Source: an uncultured Nonlabens sp.
GTDB lineage: Bacteria > Bacteroidota > Bacteroidia > Flavobacteriales > Flavobacteriaceae
Length of the DNA: 64,000 nucleotides
Direction of reading: 5' to 3'
Assembly (NCBI GenBank): GCA_947491755.1
Contig: CANLKV010000001.1
Coordinates: forward strand, 620,001-684,000
Shown: positions 23,875-34,256 of the stretch, one piece after another
Numbering within the stretch: the stretch's first letter is position 1
Layout of the letters: each line of letters begins with the position of its first letter
Position numbers and translations under genes: made by a program
The notes under the pieces: model-generated
Databases searched by the model: none
Seen by the model: the letters and a program-made list of their open reading frames with translations, nothing else
What the model was told of the DNA's origin: nothing

Positions 23875-25638
23875 ATGGTGGCTAATTTTTTAGAACAAAT
23901 AAATGATCCCGCAGACTTGAGGCGCTTGAGGAAGAGTGATTTAAATGCTCTTGCTCAAGAATTAAGAACCTTTATTATCGATGCAGTCGCAGCAAAAGAA
24001 GGGCACCTGGGAGCCAGTCTAGGTGTGATCGAGCTTACTATAGCGTTGCATTATATTTTTGATACTCCAGAAGATTTGCTGGTATGGGATGTGGGGCATC
24101 AAGCCTACGGCCATAAAATATTGACGGGACGACGCCAGCAATTTCATACAAATCGAGAACTAGGTGGTATTTCTGGATTTCCTAAGCGATCAGAGAGTGT
24201 TTATGACACCTTTGGTGTGGGGCACAGTTCTACTGCTATTAGTGCCGCTCTAGGAATGGCAATGGCGGGTCAATTGCAGGGTAAAAGCCGCAAACATATC
24301 GCTGTGGTAGGTGATGCCAGTATCGCTAGCGGTATGGCTTTTGAAGCCCTCAATCACGCCGGTGTAAGTGGTGCAGACTTATTAGTAATACTAAATGATA
24401 ATGCCATAGGAATTGACCCTGCGGTGGGAGCACTTAAGGATTATCTTACCAGCGCAAAATCAGGAAAGGAAAGTGGGCGTGACAATATATTTGAAGCCCT
24501 TAATTTTGATTATTCAGGACCCATTGATGGCCATGACTTGAACGCACTGCTCACAGAGTTAGAACGACAGAAACATCTTAAAGGTCCACGATTGCTGCAC
24601 GTGCGTACTGTTAAAGGCAAAGGTCTCAAACCTGCCGAAATGGATCAGGTACGTTATCACGCTCCAGGCAAATTTGACTCGGCAACGGGTGTTATTCCAG
24701 ATAAGGATGAAAGTCAATTACCGCCTAAGTTTCAAGATGTGTTTGGTAAAACACTGGTAGAACTAGCTCATAATAATAAGAATATCGTGGGTATAACGCC
24801 CGCCATGCCCACTGGCAGCTCTATGAAAATGATGATGCAAGTATTTCCAGATCGCGCCTATGATGTGGGTATTGCAGAGCAGCACGCGGTAACACTGGCT
24901 GCTGGTATGGCCACACAAGGACTGGTGCCATTTTGTAATATTTATTCTACATTCTTACAACGGGCTTATGATCAGGTGATTCATGATGTTGCGTTGCAAC
25001 GTCTGCCTGTTATATTTTGTCTGGATAGAGCAGGCCTGGTAGGTCAGGATGGAGCCACCCATCATGGGGCTTTTGACCTGGCTTATCTCAATTGTATTCC
25101 AGATTTGATGATTGCAGCACCCATGGATGCCATTGAGTTACGCAATTTAATGTACACAGCTCAGCTGGGACTTTCATTGCCGTTAGCTATAAGATATCCG
25201 CGTGGTAGAGGTAAAATACTTGACTGGCAGCAGCCGTTTCAGGCTATTGATATAGGTACGTCTAGATTACTTACCGCTGGTAAAAAGATAGCCATAATAA
25301 GTATAGGAACGGTAGGTGCAATGGTTCAAGAGCTTATTGCCAGCGAGCGGTTAACTGTGACCCATCTGGATATGCGATTTTTAAAACCCATAGATACTAG
25401 TCAACTAGAAGATTTATTTGAAAATCATCGCCATATCATCACAGTAGAGGATGGTACGGTTGTGGGTGGATTAGGCAGTGTTGTAGGGGATTACGCTTTC
25501 GCGAAAGCGTACACAGGAACCCTACATAAACTAGGTTTACCAGACGTATTTATAGAGCAAGGCCCTACGGTTGACTTGCATAAAATTGCAGGAATCGATC
25601 GCAAGACCTTACTAGATTTGATTCTTAAATTATTATAA
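23875..25638 (+). CDS. dxs: 1-deoxy-D-xylulose-5-phosphate synthase
   Basis: This 587-residue thiamine-diphosphate enzyme makes DXP from pyruvate and glyceraldehyde 3-phosphate, the first step of the MEP isoprenoid pathway. Features seen are the H in GVGHSSTAISAALGMA, the TPP motif GDASIASGMAFEALNHAG...LNDN, the transketolase-like DVGIAEQHAVTLAAGMA and DRAGLVGQDGATHHG. It is slightly shorter than E. coli Dxs (620). A -7-like TACCTTTG ends four bases before ATG, suggesting a nearly leaderless transcript. A palindrome copy encodes AFAKA near residue 540. Confidence 0.97.
   Translation: MVANFLEQINDPADLRRLRKSDLNALAQELRTFIIDAVAAKEGHLGASLGVIELTIALHYIFDTPEDLLVWDVGHQAYGHKILTGRRQQFHTNRELGGISGFPKRSESVYDTFGVGHSSTAISAALGMAMAGQLQGKSRKHIAVVGDASIASGMAFEALNHAGVSGADLLVILNDNAIGIDPAVGALKDYLTSAKSGKESGRDNIFEALNFDYSGPIDGHDLNALLTELERQKHLKGPRLLHVRTVKGKGLKPAEMDQVRYHAPGKFDSATGVIPDKDESQLPPKFQDVFGKTLVELAHNNKNIVGITPAMPTGSSMKMMMQVFPDRAYDVGIAEQHAVTLAAGMATQGLVPFCNIYSTFLQRAYDQVIHDVALQRLPVIFCLDRAGLVGQDGATHHGAFDLAYLNCIPDLMIAAPMDAIELRNLMYTAQLGLSLPLAIRYPRGRGKILDWQQPFQAIDIGTSRLLTAGKKIAIISIGTVGAMVQELIASERLTVTHLDMRFLKPIDTSQLEDLFENHRHIITVEDGTVVGGLGSVVGDYAFAKAYTGTLHKLGLPDVFIEQGPTVDLHKIAGIDRKTLLDLILKLL
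25494..25509. repeat. CGCTTTCGCGAAAGCG palindrome, copy 7 (in dxs)
   Basis: Perfect copy, symmetrical over 18 bases, encoding AFAKA in the C-terminal domain. Confidence 0.95.
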
Positions 25639-25643
25639 AGGCA

Positions 25644-28484
25644 TTATCTCTTTACAAACTTTGTGGTCTGTTCCACACCATCACCTTTAATTTTCAAAAA
25701 GTATAATCCAGAGCTGAGGGCAGAGACATCGATGGTCTGCTCGTTATTACTGATTGTTCTAACATCCTGTATAACCCGCTGCCCGTTAAGATTGTAAATC
25801 GTTACCATACTGTTGTTATAATTAAGGTCGCTGATTATATTGATTTCAGCAGAGGTATCTGTAGGATAGACCTTAATTAAGTCACGAGGCGCCACGCTAG
25901 AAATACTTGCAGTAGTTACATCAAATTTTCCAGTAAATAAACCGCGACCATGGGTAGTGGCAAGCACAGTATTATCTGCCGTTCTTAAGTCCAGATCAAC
26001 AACTTTTACGTTAGTCATTCCATTGATAGACGGAGTCCATGTGGGGCTTGCGCTATCAAAATCATCCGTAGAAAATATACCTAATTCAGTACCTAGAATA
26101 ACCTCATTTGCCACCAGTGGGTTTTGAAGAATAGCTTTTACAGGGATGTCAGGTAAATTTCCATCTTTTTGAGACCAGGTATCACCACCATCATTTGTAT
26201 ACCACACGTTGTTGATACCGTAGTTGTGAAAGGTGACAAAAATTTCCTGTTCACTCGCACCAAAGGCAATGTCTGAAACACTTCCTAAAAAGTCATCGCT
26301 AGAAATATTAGTTATCTTTTTTGTCGTATTATCATCTGCTCGTTCAATTTTGAGCAGGCGAGAATTTTCTGTACCTACAAATAAAGTAGGACTTTCTGTT
26401 TGAAACGGTGATGCACTCATGGCGGTAGGTCTGCTTTGTGATATGATAGTACCAGTTAACTCACTACAGTCTGCAGCATCTTCGCCTAGTGTACAAGCGG
26501 TTATGCTAGTAGTGCCATTTGCCGTGCGGGAGTTTGCATATAAAACGTTGAAAGTTTTGTCAAGTTCTGCCACATTAATAAAATCTCCATCTGCCTCGTC
26601 AGATATTTCATAGGCTCGTCCAGCATTAATTAAATTAAATAGGCGATCACCACTAGCAAGAGGCCACTCTACATAAAAATGATTTCTTGAGGTGTATCCC
26701 AGAATCGCATAACCATCTTCTGCATCAATAGCAGAGTAGGAGCCATCACCACCTGATGGGTCATTTGTAATGGTCAAACGATCTGTTCTTGAGTTTGTAA
26801 ATACTTGTGTGCCATTATCCTGACTGCCTGCAATAAAGTCGCCACCGTTGTCAAAATCTATTTGAGAAATATCGCCATAATAAAACTGCGTAACATTATA
26901 GTCAAAATTTCTATTATTGATAACTAGTGTGCTTGAGGATCCTATTCCAAAAGATTTTACTACTGAAACACCACCGTCTGATCCAATAAGACCCATGTTG
27001 GGGTCTACTGGATGAAAAGTAATTGCGTGTATATCTGCATGCACAAAGGGGACACTCAAACTATTCATGTTTGGATTATTGGACCATTTGGAAAGTTGCG
27101 ACCAACTGCCTCCAGAAGTTTTGGATCTATGGGTATTTATACCTCCAACATAAACTATACTATCGTCTACAGGATCTGTCTCAATTACTAAATCATAAAA
27201 AGCTTGACCTCTAGTAAAGTCTTCAGCAGGAATTCCTAAATCCACATCGTCTGGCTCTGATGTTTCGGTGAATGTTACGAAGTCATCATCAGTACTATAA
27301 ATCTCAACTCCACCAGGTATTTGAGCGAGCACATAAAACTTAGCAGGATTTGTTTTTGAGGGAGCGATTTCTATTCTATCGCCGGTGCTCAATATTTGTT
27401 TAATTCTCCAGTTTTCTCCGTCTGTTGATGAATAAATACGTCCACCACCTTGATTTAATCCAGGTGTATCAATACTGCCAAGGTAAAGTGTGTTATCGGC
27501 ATTCAATTCTAAATCGTTAGGCACAACGGGAAAAGCGACCCCTTGGAAATTATACTTTAACAATCTACTTTCTATTCTAGACCAGGTTTGACCATTGTCC
27601 ACACTGCGATATAAACCTGCATTTTGTGCTCCTAGTAGATTTTGAGGATTGCTTATATTAAAGTTAGGACTTGAGTAAGTCGAAGCACCTACAGCTACAT
27701 AAATTTCTGAAGCATCGTCGTTAGATCTAAATAAAATATCGTTTATGTAAAAAATACCAGACTTGAATAAATTACCATTATCACTAAAATCGCCACCCCC
27801 TTGAATGGGAAGGTTTACCATTTCCCAAGTATCACCGCCATCTAGGGAACGATATAAACCATTTCCAACAGCGGCACCATCTGTGTATTGTTCACCAGTA
27901 CCTATGTAAATAATGTTTGAATCACTAGGGTCAATTGCATAAGAAGATACATTGAGATTAGCTGCTAATCCTGGTATAATTCTCCATGGGCTAGAACTTC
28001 TCTCGATATGGTCATTAACCCATAAGCCTCCACTCACGCCACCAGCAAAGACTCTATTGTAATCCACACCATCACCATTGTTTGCTCCTACATCGTTTAA
28101 ATCATAAAAAACTACTCTAGTGCGCCCTCCTACAGTACGAGGACCTCTTTCAATCCATGGAGAGCTATTGCTACCTGGACTGCCTTTTTGTAGAGTGAGA
28201 CTAGGGTCAATTAAATCTGCAGTGAAGGGAGTAGGGTAACCTAAATCTGGATTCATTGTCAACTCCCACATTCTTTCATTGTAAGCATTAGGCGGTAGCC
28301 CTAAAGCTTTACGTTCTTTCTTTGTGAGGTTTTTTGTATTGCGATAGGGAGAATTAGCAAGGAACTGCTCGTGTTTTTCACGTTTTATATCCATCGCACT
28401 CTTGTCAGTAGAGTTGTTGAGGTAAAGTATTGCTGCTATCACAACAATCACTAAAGTAACGGGTAATATGATGTTTTTTTTCAT
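25644..28484 (-). CDS. Large secreted beta-propeller (BNR/sortilin-like) protein with T9SS sorting domain
   Basis: This 946-residue protein has an N-terminal hydrophobic signal (ILPVTLVIVVIAAILYL). Many BNR/Asp-box repeats follow (LYRSLDGGDTWEMV, LYRSVDNGQTWSRI, WYTNDGGDTWSQ), which build sortilin-like beta-propellers. The last about 75 residues are a type A T9SS sorting domain (TIYNLNGQRVIQDV ... LSSGLYFLKIKGDG ... TKFVKR). It should cross the outer membrane by type IX secretion and be released or anchored. No catalytic motif is evident; ligand binding or peptidase activity is possible. It ends six bases from the dxs stop, convergently. Confidence 0.85.
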   Translation of the reverse strand: MKKNIILPVTLVIVVIAAILYLNNSTDKSAMDIKREKHEQFLANSPYRNTKNLTKKERKALGLPPNAYNERMWELTMNPDLGYPTPFTADLIDPSLTLQKGSPGSNSSPWIERGPRTVGGRTRVVFYDLNDVGANNGDGVDYNRVFAGGVSGGLWVNDHIERSSSPWRIIPGLAANLNVSSYAIDPSDSNIIYIGTGEQYTDGAAVGNGLYRSLDGGDTWEMVNLPIQGGGDFSDNGNLFKSGIFYINDILFRSNDDASEIYVAVGASTYSSPNFNISNPQNLLGAQNAGLYRSVDNGQTWSRIESRLLKYNFQGVAFPVVPNDLELNADNTLYLGSIDTPGLNQGGGRIYSSTDGENWRIKQILSTGDRIEIAPSKTNPAKFYVLAQIPGGVEIYSTDDDFVTFTETSEPDDVDLGIPAEDFTRGQAFYDLVIETDPVDDSIVYVGGINTHRSKTSGGSWSQLSKWSNNPNMNSLSVPFVHADIHAITFHPVDPNMGLIGSDGGVSVVKSFGIGSSSTLVINNRNFDYNVTQFYYGDISQIDFDNGGDFIAGSQDNGTQVFTNSRTDRLTITNDPSGGDGSYSAIDAEDGYAILGYTSRNHFYVEWPLASGDRLFNLINAGRAYEISDEADGDFINVAELDKTFNVLYANSRTANGTTSITACTLGEDAADCSELTGTIISQSRPTAMSASPFQTESPTLFVGTENSRLLKIERADDNTTKKITNISSDDFLGSVSDIAFGASEQEIFVTFHNYGINNVWYTNDGGDTWSQKDGNLPDIPVKAILQNPLVANEVILGTELGIFSTDDFDSASPTWTPSINGMTNVKVVDLDLRTADNTVLATTHGRGLFTGKFDVTTASISSVAPRDLIKVYPTDTSAEINIISDLNYNNSMVTIYNLNGQRVIQDVRTISNNEQTIDVSALSSGLYFLKIKGDGVEQTTKFVKR

Positions 28485-28548
28485 GATCTATTTAAATGGC
28501 GTTATAAATATACGATGTAACCATTGCAATGGTTTGAATGATAATAGA

Positions 28549-29880
28549 TTATATTTTACCTTTTATAATACTATATAATTCTGTCGATTTTGTGTCTGTC
28601 AGCGATGCTACATATCCACAAACGGACAATAATCTAGAGTACAAACTAGTAGATGCGGTTATCTCGTTAGGCAAAACGCTTAAAATCAAGCGGTCATAAC
28701 TGGATGATAAGTCGTTCAAATCATTAATACTTGCAGTAATTAAGGTTTCTAGTATCGTTTGTAAAATAGTATAGCCCGCTATCTCCTTATTAAGCACATC
28801 TGGATGGCGGTATAACTTATTTACTGTAAGTGCAAGTATATCATCTATTTGTGGCTTGTATTGAGATAAATCTGTCAGGGATTTGTGTAATTTACCTTCC
28901 AGTAATGCTTCCTCATGGTGCATAAATACATCTACACAATCGTTTATTAACGTATTTATGGCCAGGGAACGTAGGTATGCCAGACGGTCTGCTGTACTGT
29001 CAAGCGCCTGGTATGTTTTATTACGTATTTTATTACTAACTAATTTTATTAACTGTTCTAGTGCGTGATCTTCCTCAATATGACCCAAATTTATGGCGTC
29101 TTCAAAATCAATAATCGTATAACAAATATCATCTGCAGCTTCTACGAGAAAAGCTAGTGGGTGTCTATGATATGGCGTTTCATCACTTGCAGTATTATGG
29201 AGTCCTAGCTCTGCAGCGACGTCTGCAAAGTGATCCACATCTGCTTGAAAAATTCCGTATTTTTTCTGTGAGATATGGTTTGTGGGCTTTTTAGGAAGCG
29301 ATTCTTTTGGGTATTTGACAAATGCTCCTAGTGTTGCATAGGATAATCTTAAACCTCCAGGAGAGCCAGGCTTGCTTGCATTGAGTAGGTGGTATCCATT
29401 AGCATTTCCCTCGTAGTCGAGTAGGTCTTGTTGTTGCTTTCGCGAAAGCGAACTAATAACAGCTTTACCTTTTTCAGTAGCAAAGTAACTCCCTATCGCT
29501 TTCTCACCACTATGGCCGAATGGCGGATTCCCGATATCATGTGATAAGGCTGCTGCAGCGACTATAGCACCGATGTCTTGATGCTTATAGCCTTGAGCTA
29601 CAAGATCAGGATGTTTTTCTAATATGCGCTTACCAGCCATACGTCCCAGGGAACGACCTACTACAGATACCTCTAGACTGTGGGTAAGGCGGGTATGAAC
29701 AAAGCCTGTCTGGCTAAGTGGGATTACCTGGGTTTTATCTTGCAAGCTGCGGAAGTGTGATGAAAATATAATGCGATCATAATCTACCTCAAATCCCAGG
29801 CGCAAATCATCTTGCTCTAGGCGTGGTCTAGTAGTAGTATCGCCGTATTTCTTAAGGGACAATAGCTGTGGCCAGTTCAT
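28549..29880 (-). CDS. dgt: Deoxyguanosine triphosphate triphosphohydrolase (HD family)
   Basis: This 443-residue HD-domain enzyme hydrolyses dGTP to deoxyguanosine and triphosphate. Motifs include FRSLQDKTQVIPL, HTRLTHSLEVS (first metal His), ALSHDIGNPPFGHSGE (HD pair) and ADDICYTIIDFEDA (last metal Asp). The length and order match the Bacteroidetes dGTPase type. A near-perfect palindrome copy encodes SLSRKQ before the conserved DYEGNANG segment. Confidence 0.93.
   Translation of the reverse strand: MNWPQLLSLKKYGDTTTRPRLEQDDLRLGFEVDYDRIIFSSHFRSLQDKTQVIPLSQTGFVHTRLTHSLEVSVVGRSLGRMAGKRILEKHPDLVAQGYKHQDIGAIVAAAALSHDIGNPPFGHSGEKAIGSYFATEKGKAVISSLSRKQQQDLLDYEGNANGYHLLNASKPGSPGGLRLSYATLGAFVKYPKESLPKKPTNHISQKKYGIFQADVDHFADVAAELGLHNTASDETPYHRHPLAFLVEAADDICYTIIDFEDAINLGHIEEDHALEQLIKLVSNKIRNKTYQALDSTADRLAYLRSLAINTLINDCVDVFMHHEEALLEGKLHKSLTDLSQYKPQIDDILALTVNKLYRHPDVLNKEIAGYTILQTILETLITASINDLNDLSSSYDRLILSVLPNEITASTSLYSRLLSVCGYVASLTDTKSTELYSIIKGKI
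29435..29450. repeat. Palindrome variant TGCTTTCGCGAAAGCG (in dgt)
   Basis: One terminal mismatch from the 16-mer; encodes LSRK in the dGTPase. Confidence 0.85.
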
Positions 29881-30037
29881 AGCTTTTCATTTGTGTGCAA
29901 GATAGTAGGATCATTCCAATAATTTTTAGGTAACACTGGTTAACCGTTTCTTAACAATAATGACTTATTTGCTAATACTGTAATAACTCGCTCTAGCTGG
30001 TTCTCTTTGTTCATTTGCAACAGATAATTAATGTATA

Positions 30038-32851
30038 ATGAATAAATTATTTTTCATCGTTTTGTTTTTTGTCGCTGGCTTTTTGTCAGCTCAAAATGGT
30101 ACCGTAACTGGAACATTAATCGATAAAGATTCTGGGGATTTAAAAGAACCTGTAGCTTTTGCATCTGTTGTTTTGAAAGGGACAACTTATGGCGCACAAA
30201 CTGATTTTGATGGTAAGTTTTCAATTAAAGCCCCTGCTGGAACTTATACGCTAGTTGCTTCGTTTGTGGGGATGAAAACGATAGAAATCCCCAATGTTGT
30301 GGTCTCTTCTGGAAATGAAACTGTTGTAGACATTGCTATGGAGGTACAGTCGGCATCCCTAGATGCAATAAGCATTACTGTTACAACCTCTAGAGAGAGC
30401 TCTGAAGCTTTATTAAGAGAACAAAAAAAATCTGTCGCTATCGTTCAATCTATCGGTGCGCAGGAATTGTCTCAAAAAGGGGTGAGCGATGCTTCTGGAG
30501 CAGTAGCCAAGATTTCAGGGGTTTCAAAACAAGAAAGTTCAAGTAACGTTTATGTGCGTGGTCTAGGAGATCGATATCAAAATTCTTCTCTCAACGGGTT
30601 GTCTTTGCCTTCTACCGATGTCAATAAGAAAAACATTGACTTGGATATTTTTTCTTCAGATGTTATTGAAAGCATTGATGTTAGTAAGGCCTATGATGTA
30701 AGATTTTTTGGGGACTTCTCTGCTGGTAATGTCAATGTGCGCTCAAAAAAACATACGGGCAAAAGCTTTGTCAATATTTCGCTAGGAAGTGGTGCTAACA
30801 CTAATGCGATAGGTGAAGATTTTTTGAGAATGGAGGGTGTTAGCTATTTTGGATATTATAATAAATATGACAATGATCCATTTGCAGTCTTGTTATCCCA
30901 TAGTGTTGATCCAGTCGATGGATATGCTCCTATCAATATCGATGCAAGCATCGATGGAGGTCACTCGATAAAATTTGAGAATGGGATGAAATTGAGCGCC
31001 TACGGCTCAGCAAGTTTTTCAAACGGTTCTTTTTTTCAAACTGGTGTAGCTAGAGATTTTACAAATGTTTTAAAAGTGGACTTTCCTGCTGTTGAAGAGT
31101 TTAAATACAGCGCGCGCACCACGGCACAGCTTAACTTAGACTTTTCTTTTGATAGTGCTAACAGTCTTAAACTGGTCAATTTATTTGTAAATAAATCAGC
31201 AAACGAAGTTTCAAACTACGGTATCAATGGTCAAGGATTTAATAGAGATGCAAACGACAGCGAGGATGGTTATTTTGTGCGTAACACTCAATTTAATCAA
31301 GATCGTGTGCATGTAACTCAATTATTGGGTGATCACGAGCTTTTAGAAACCCTGAAACTAGACTGGGGAGTTGCTTACAATAAAGTGTTTTCTGACGAGC
31401 CAGATCGCAGGCGTAATACTTTGGAAGATTATCAATTTGCCCTAGATGGGGATCCTACTACTAGCCCCAATTTATTTTCAAATATTGCTTTTGATAATCA
31501 GAGATTTACACAGGCCGTGCAAGATGACGAGTTTACAGGTTTTTTAAATCTAGAAAAGCAGGTAAATGAAAACCTCAAGTTCAATTTACGCTATAGCGGA
31601 AAGAATAAACAAAGAGATTTTACCTCCTTTAGATATGGATATGAGGTGGAATTAGATGGAAATGATGTTCCTGTATTAGATGTAAATAATCTGGATGCTA
31701 TTTTCAACGTTGCAAATATTAATACTGATGGCAATGGTATTTATAATACGATCGTATTGAACCCTATTTCAAATGAAATAGGAAATACCAACAGACCTGG
31801 CTTGCCAGAAAATATTTATAATGGCGAGATGAGCAATCATGGCCTAGGTCTCAATGCACAGGTAACAATAGGGAAATTGCTAATTATTCCAGGATTACGT
31901 ATGGAAACCTGGGATCAAAGCATTACCTATGATGTTGTGAATTTGCCACCTAATGACCCGGGCGCGAGAGAAGTGTATGAAAACATCTGGTTACCTAGCC
32001 TGAATATTAAATACTCTTTGAATGACGACATTAATCTAAGAGGTTCATACAGTCGTACTGCATCATTACCAGAATTTAAAGAGGTGGCACCCTTTGTTTA
32101 TGAAGATGTAACTGTAAGATATGGAGGTAATCCAGATTTGATAGGTGGCAGTGACGGTACAGGTCCTACCTATTCTTCTATTGACAACCTTGACCTGAAG
32201 TTTGAATGGTTTATAAGTGATTCTGAACTATTATCTGTAGGCGGGTTCTACAAAAAAATAAGTGATCCTGTCAACCGCGTAGTGGCAGCTGATGCTACTG
32301 GGACACAGCGCTACTTTAGAACGGGTGAAAGTGCTGATGTTTTAGGAATAGAACTAGAAGCGAGACTTGCTTTGTTGAAAGACCTGGACGATAATGATAA
32401 GCTTATGGCTGGGGTCAACATGGCTTATACATACACTACTCAGGATTTGCAAAATATTACTGGGGACAACGTTACTTATACCACCTCTTTCGATCGCGAT
32501 GAAATCGCTTTGCAAGGTGCATCTCCGTTTATCTTTAATGCAGATTTAACCTACAACCCTACCTTTGGCACATACAAACCTACTGCCTCCTTGGTAGCCT
32601 CCTATTTTGCAGACCGTATATCGGCTATTGGTGCTGGATCGCTAGGAGATATTATCGAGAAATCAATCACCTCTCTAGATTTTGTTTGGAACAGTCCTTT
32701 AAGTGAAAACTTAAGCCTGAACCTAAGTGCTAAAAATCTTCTCAATCCAGATGTAGAGTATGTGAGAGAAGACACCAGCAGTGGTGATATCATTATCAGC
32801 AGTTTTAAAGTAGGAGTAAACCTAGGTGCAAGCCTTAAATACAAATTTTAA
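30038..32851 (+). CDS. TonB-dependent outer-membrane receptor
   Basis: This 937-residue receptor has a signal peptide (MNKLFFIVLFFVAGFLSAQ), a carboxypeptidase-like regulatory domain (residues about 20-110: PVAFASVVLKGTTYGAQTD), a plug domain (VQSIGAQELSQKGVSDASG, VYVRGLGDRYQNSSLNG) and a 22-strand barrel ending in an aromatic residue (GASLKYKF). It is not SusC-like, as no SusD partner follows. The next two genes encode a secreted lipoprotein and a Pit phosphate transporter on the same strand, so the imported ligand may be a phosphate-containing compound. That link is inferred from position only. Confidence 0.9.
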   Translation: MNKLFFIVLFFVAGFLSAQNGTVTGTLIDKDSGDLKEPVAFASVVLKGTTYGAQTDFDGKFSIKAPAGTYTLVASFVGMKTIEIPNVVVSSGNETVVDIAMEVQSASLDAISITVTTSRESSEALLREQKKSVAIVQSIGAQELSQKGVSDASGAVAKISGVSKQESSSNVYVRGLGDRYQNSSLNGLSLPSTDVNKKNIDLDIFSSDVIESIDVSKAYDVRFFGDFSAGNVNVRSKKHTGKSFVNISLGSGANTNAIGEDFLRMEGVSYFGYYNKYDNDPFAVLLSHSVDPVDGYAPINIDASIDGGHSIKFENGMKLSAYGSASFSNGSFFQTGVARDFTNVLKVDFPAVEEFKYSARTTAQLNLDFSFDSANSLKLVNLFVNKSANEVSNYGINGQGFNRDANDSEDGYFVRNTQFNQDRVHVTQLLGDHELLETLKLDWGVAYNKVFSDEPDRRRNTLEDYQFALDGDPTTSPNLFSNIAFDNQRFTQAVQDDEFTGFLNLEKQVNENLKFNLRYSGKNKQRDFTSFRYGYEVELDGNDVPVLDVNNLDAIFNVANINTDGNGIYNTIVLNPISNEIGNTNRPGLPENIYNGEMSNHGLGLNAQVTIGKLLIIPGLRMETWDQSITYDVVNLPPNDPGAREVYENIWLPSLNIKYSLNDDINLRGSYSRTASLPEFKEVAPFVYEDVTVRYGGNPDLIGGSDGTGPTYSSIDNLDLKFEWFISDSELLSVGGFYKKISDPVNRVVAADATGTQRYFRTGESADVLGIELEARLALLKDLDDNDKLMAGVNMAYTYTTQDLQNITGDNVTYTTSFDRDEIALQGASPFIFNADLTYNPTFGTYKPTASLVASYFADRISAIGAGSLGDIIEKSITSLDFVWNSPLSENLSLNLSAKNLLNPDVEYVREDTSSGDIIISSFKVGVNLGASLKYKF

Positions 32852-32876
32852 TTCACTAACTAATAAAAAGTAACAA

Positions 32877-34070
32877 ATGAAAATGACTAAATATTTATTA
32901 TTGTTTTTATCCCTCGCTATTCTTACTAATTGTACAAGCGATGATACAGCAGATATCATTTTTAATATTAATAATGGTGGTGCTGGAGCAACTGGATCTG
33001 TTAATATAAGCGGTGTTTATACTACCGACTTAACGCTCGATGCTAACACAGATTATATCATAAATGGTCCGTTACTAATGAGCAGCGGTACGACATTAAC
33101 CATTCCAGCCGGAACTACACTTAAAGCCCTTCCAGTAGGGGTAAATGCATATATAGCAATACAGCAAGGAGCACAAATAAACGCACAGGGAACACAGAAT
33201 GAGCCTATTGTACTAACATCTGCTGCAGAGAATCCAGACTCTGGTGATTGGGGAGGATTAATTTTATTAGGAAACGCGCCTATCAATTCTACAGCAGCTG
33301 GGTCGACTGACACGGCAACATCAGAGGTGGGGCAATTATCATACGGTGGCGACAACCCTGCAGATAACTCTGGAACTATTTCATACATGCGTATTGAATT
33401 TGCTGGTGGTGCAATTGATGGAAATGCAGAGCTTAATGCATTATCACTATATGCAGTAGGCAACGGTACTACTATTGATCACCTACAAGTTTACCTAGGT
33501 TCTGACGATGGTGTGGAGTTTTTTGGAGGTACTGTCGGCATCAATTTCTTATCGGTCGTGGGTGCAGAGGATGATTCTATTGACTGGACAGAAGGATATA
33601 GAGGGACACTTACAAATGTATTTGTTCAACAATTAGCAAGTGCTGATGGAGATAGTGCATTTGAACTAGATGGTTTTAATACCGACTTCTCGTTAGAAGA
33701 CACGTCATTATTGTCTAGACCATCTGTAAATGATGTAACTATTATAGGTAATAATGACAACAGTCGAGCATTCAGACTACGCGCTGGTACTGGTGGAATT
33801 TTTAATAATGTCGTGATTTCTAATACAGGACGTGGTGTTGTAGTTGAAGATGATGAGTCTGCATTTAGAACTAGTGCTAACATCCCTACAGATCTATTAT
33901 TTACAAATGTAGCTTTTACAGATGTTGCAGAACCCTTCTTATATGGTTTTGAAACTAGTGTAGGTAGTGCAATGCCCGCACCCACACAGTCAGATGTAAT
34001 TGTAGGTGAGTCTACGCAAGCTACTGGGACAGATTATGCTACATGGGGAGCTGGTTGGACTAGGAATTAA
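32877..34070 (+). CDS. Surface lipoprotein with parallel beta-helix-like repeats, partner of TonB receptor
   Basis: This 397-residue protein has a lipobox (LAILTNC, Cys19). The mature part is rich in G, T, N and D, and has the spaced hydrophobic pattern of a right-handed beta-helix (TTLTIPAGTTLKALPVG ... GAQINAQGTQNEPIVLTS ... GDWGGLILLGNAPIN). It begins 25 bases after the TonB receptor stop, so the pair is an operon, and a strong terminator follows. Homologues in flavobacteria, as far as I recall, sit beside similar receptors and are often misnamed 'multidrug transporter'. Probable role: surface capture of the ligand imported by the receptor. Confidence 0.75.
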   Translation: MKMTKYLLLFLSLAILTNCTSDDTADIIFNINNGGAGATGSVNISGVYTTDLTLDANTDYIINGPLLMSSGTTLTIPAGTTLKALPVGVNAYIAIQQGAQINAQGTQNEPIVLTSAAENPDSGDWGGLILLGNAPINSTAAGSTDTATSEVGQLSYGGDNPADNSGTISYMRIEFAGGAIDGNAELNALSLYAVGNGTTIDHLQVYLGSDDGVEFFGGTVGINFLSVVGAEDDSIDWTEGYRGTLTNVFVQQLASADGDSAFELDGFNTDFSLEDTSLLSRPSVNDVTIIGNNDNSRAFRLRAGTGGIFNNVVISNTGRGVVVEDDESAFRTSANIPTDLLFTNVAFTDVAEPFLYGFETSVGSAMPAPTQSDVIVGESTQATGTDYATWGAGWTRN

Positions 34071-34100
34071 ACATGCTATGTAAAATAAAGCAGTAGAAGA

Positions 34101-34127
34101 AACCACCCAGTAAAGGGTGGTTTTTTT
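34101..34127 (+). terminator. Terminator after the TonB receptor operon
   Basis: AACCACCC (34101-34108) pairs with GGGTGGTT (34115-34122), followed by seven Ts. Confidence 0.85.
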
Positions 34128-34256
34128 ATTGTCTATGGCAAAGTCAAGACTGGTTTTAACAGGAAAGGACTTATTAAACAATCCAAGTAATATATAACCT
34201 TATGGTAACGTATAACTCTTAGGAATTAGTCATTTTTGCGGGTTCATAAATTAACA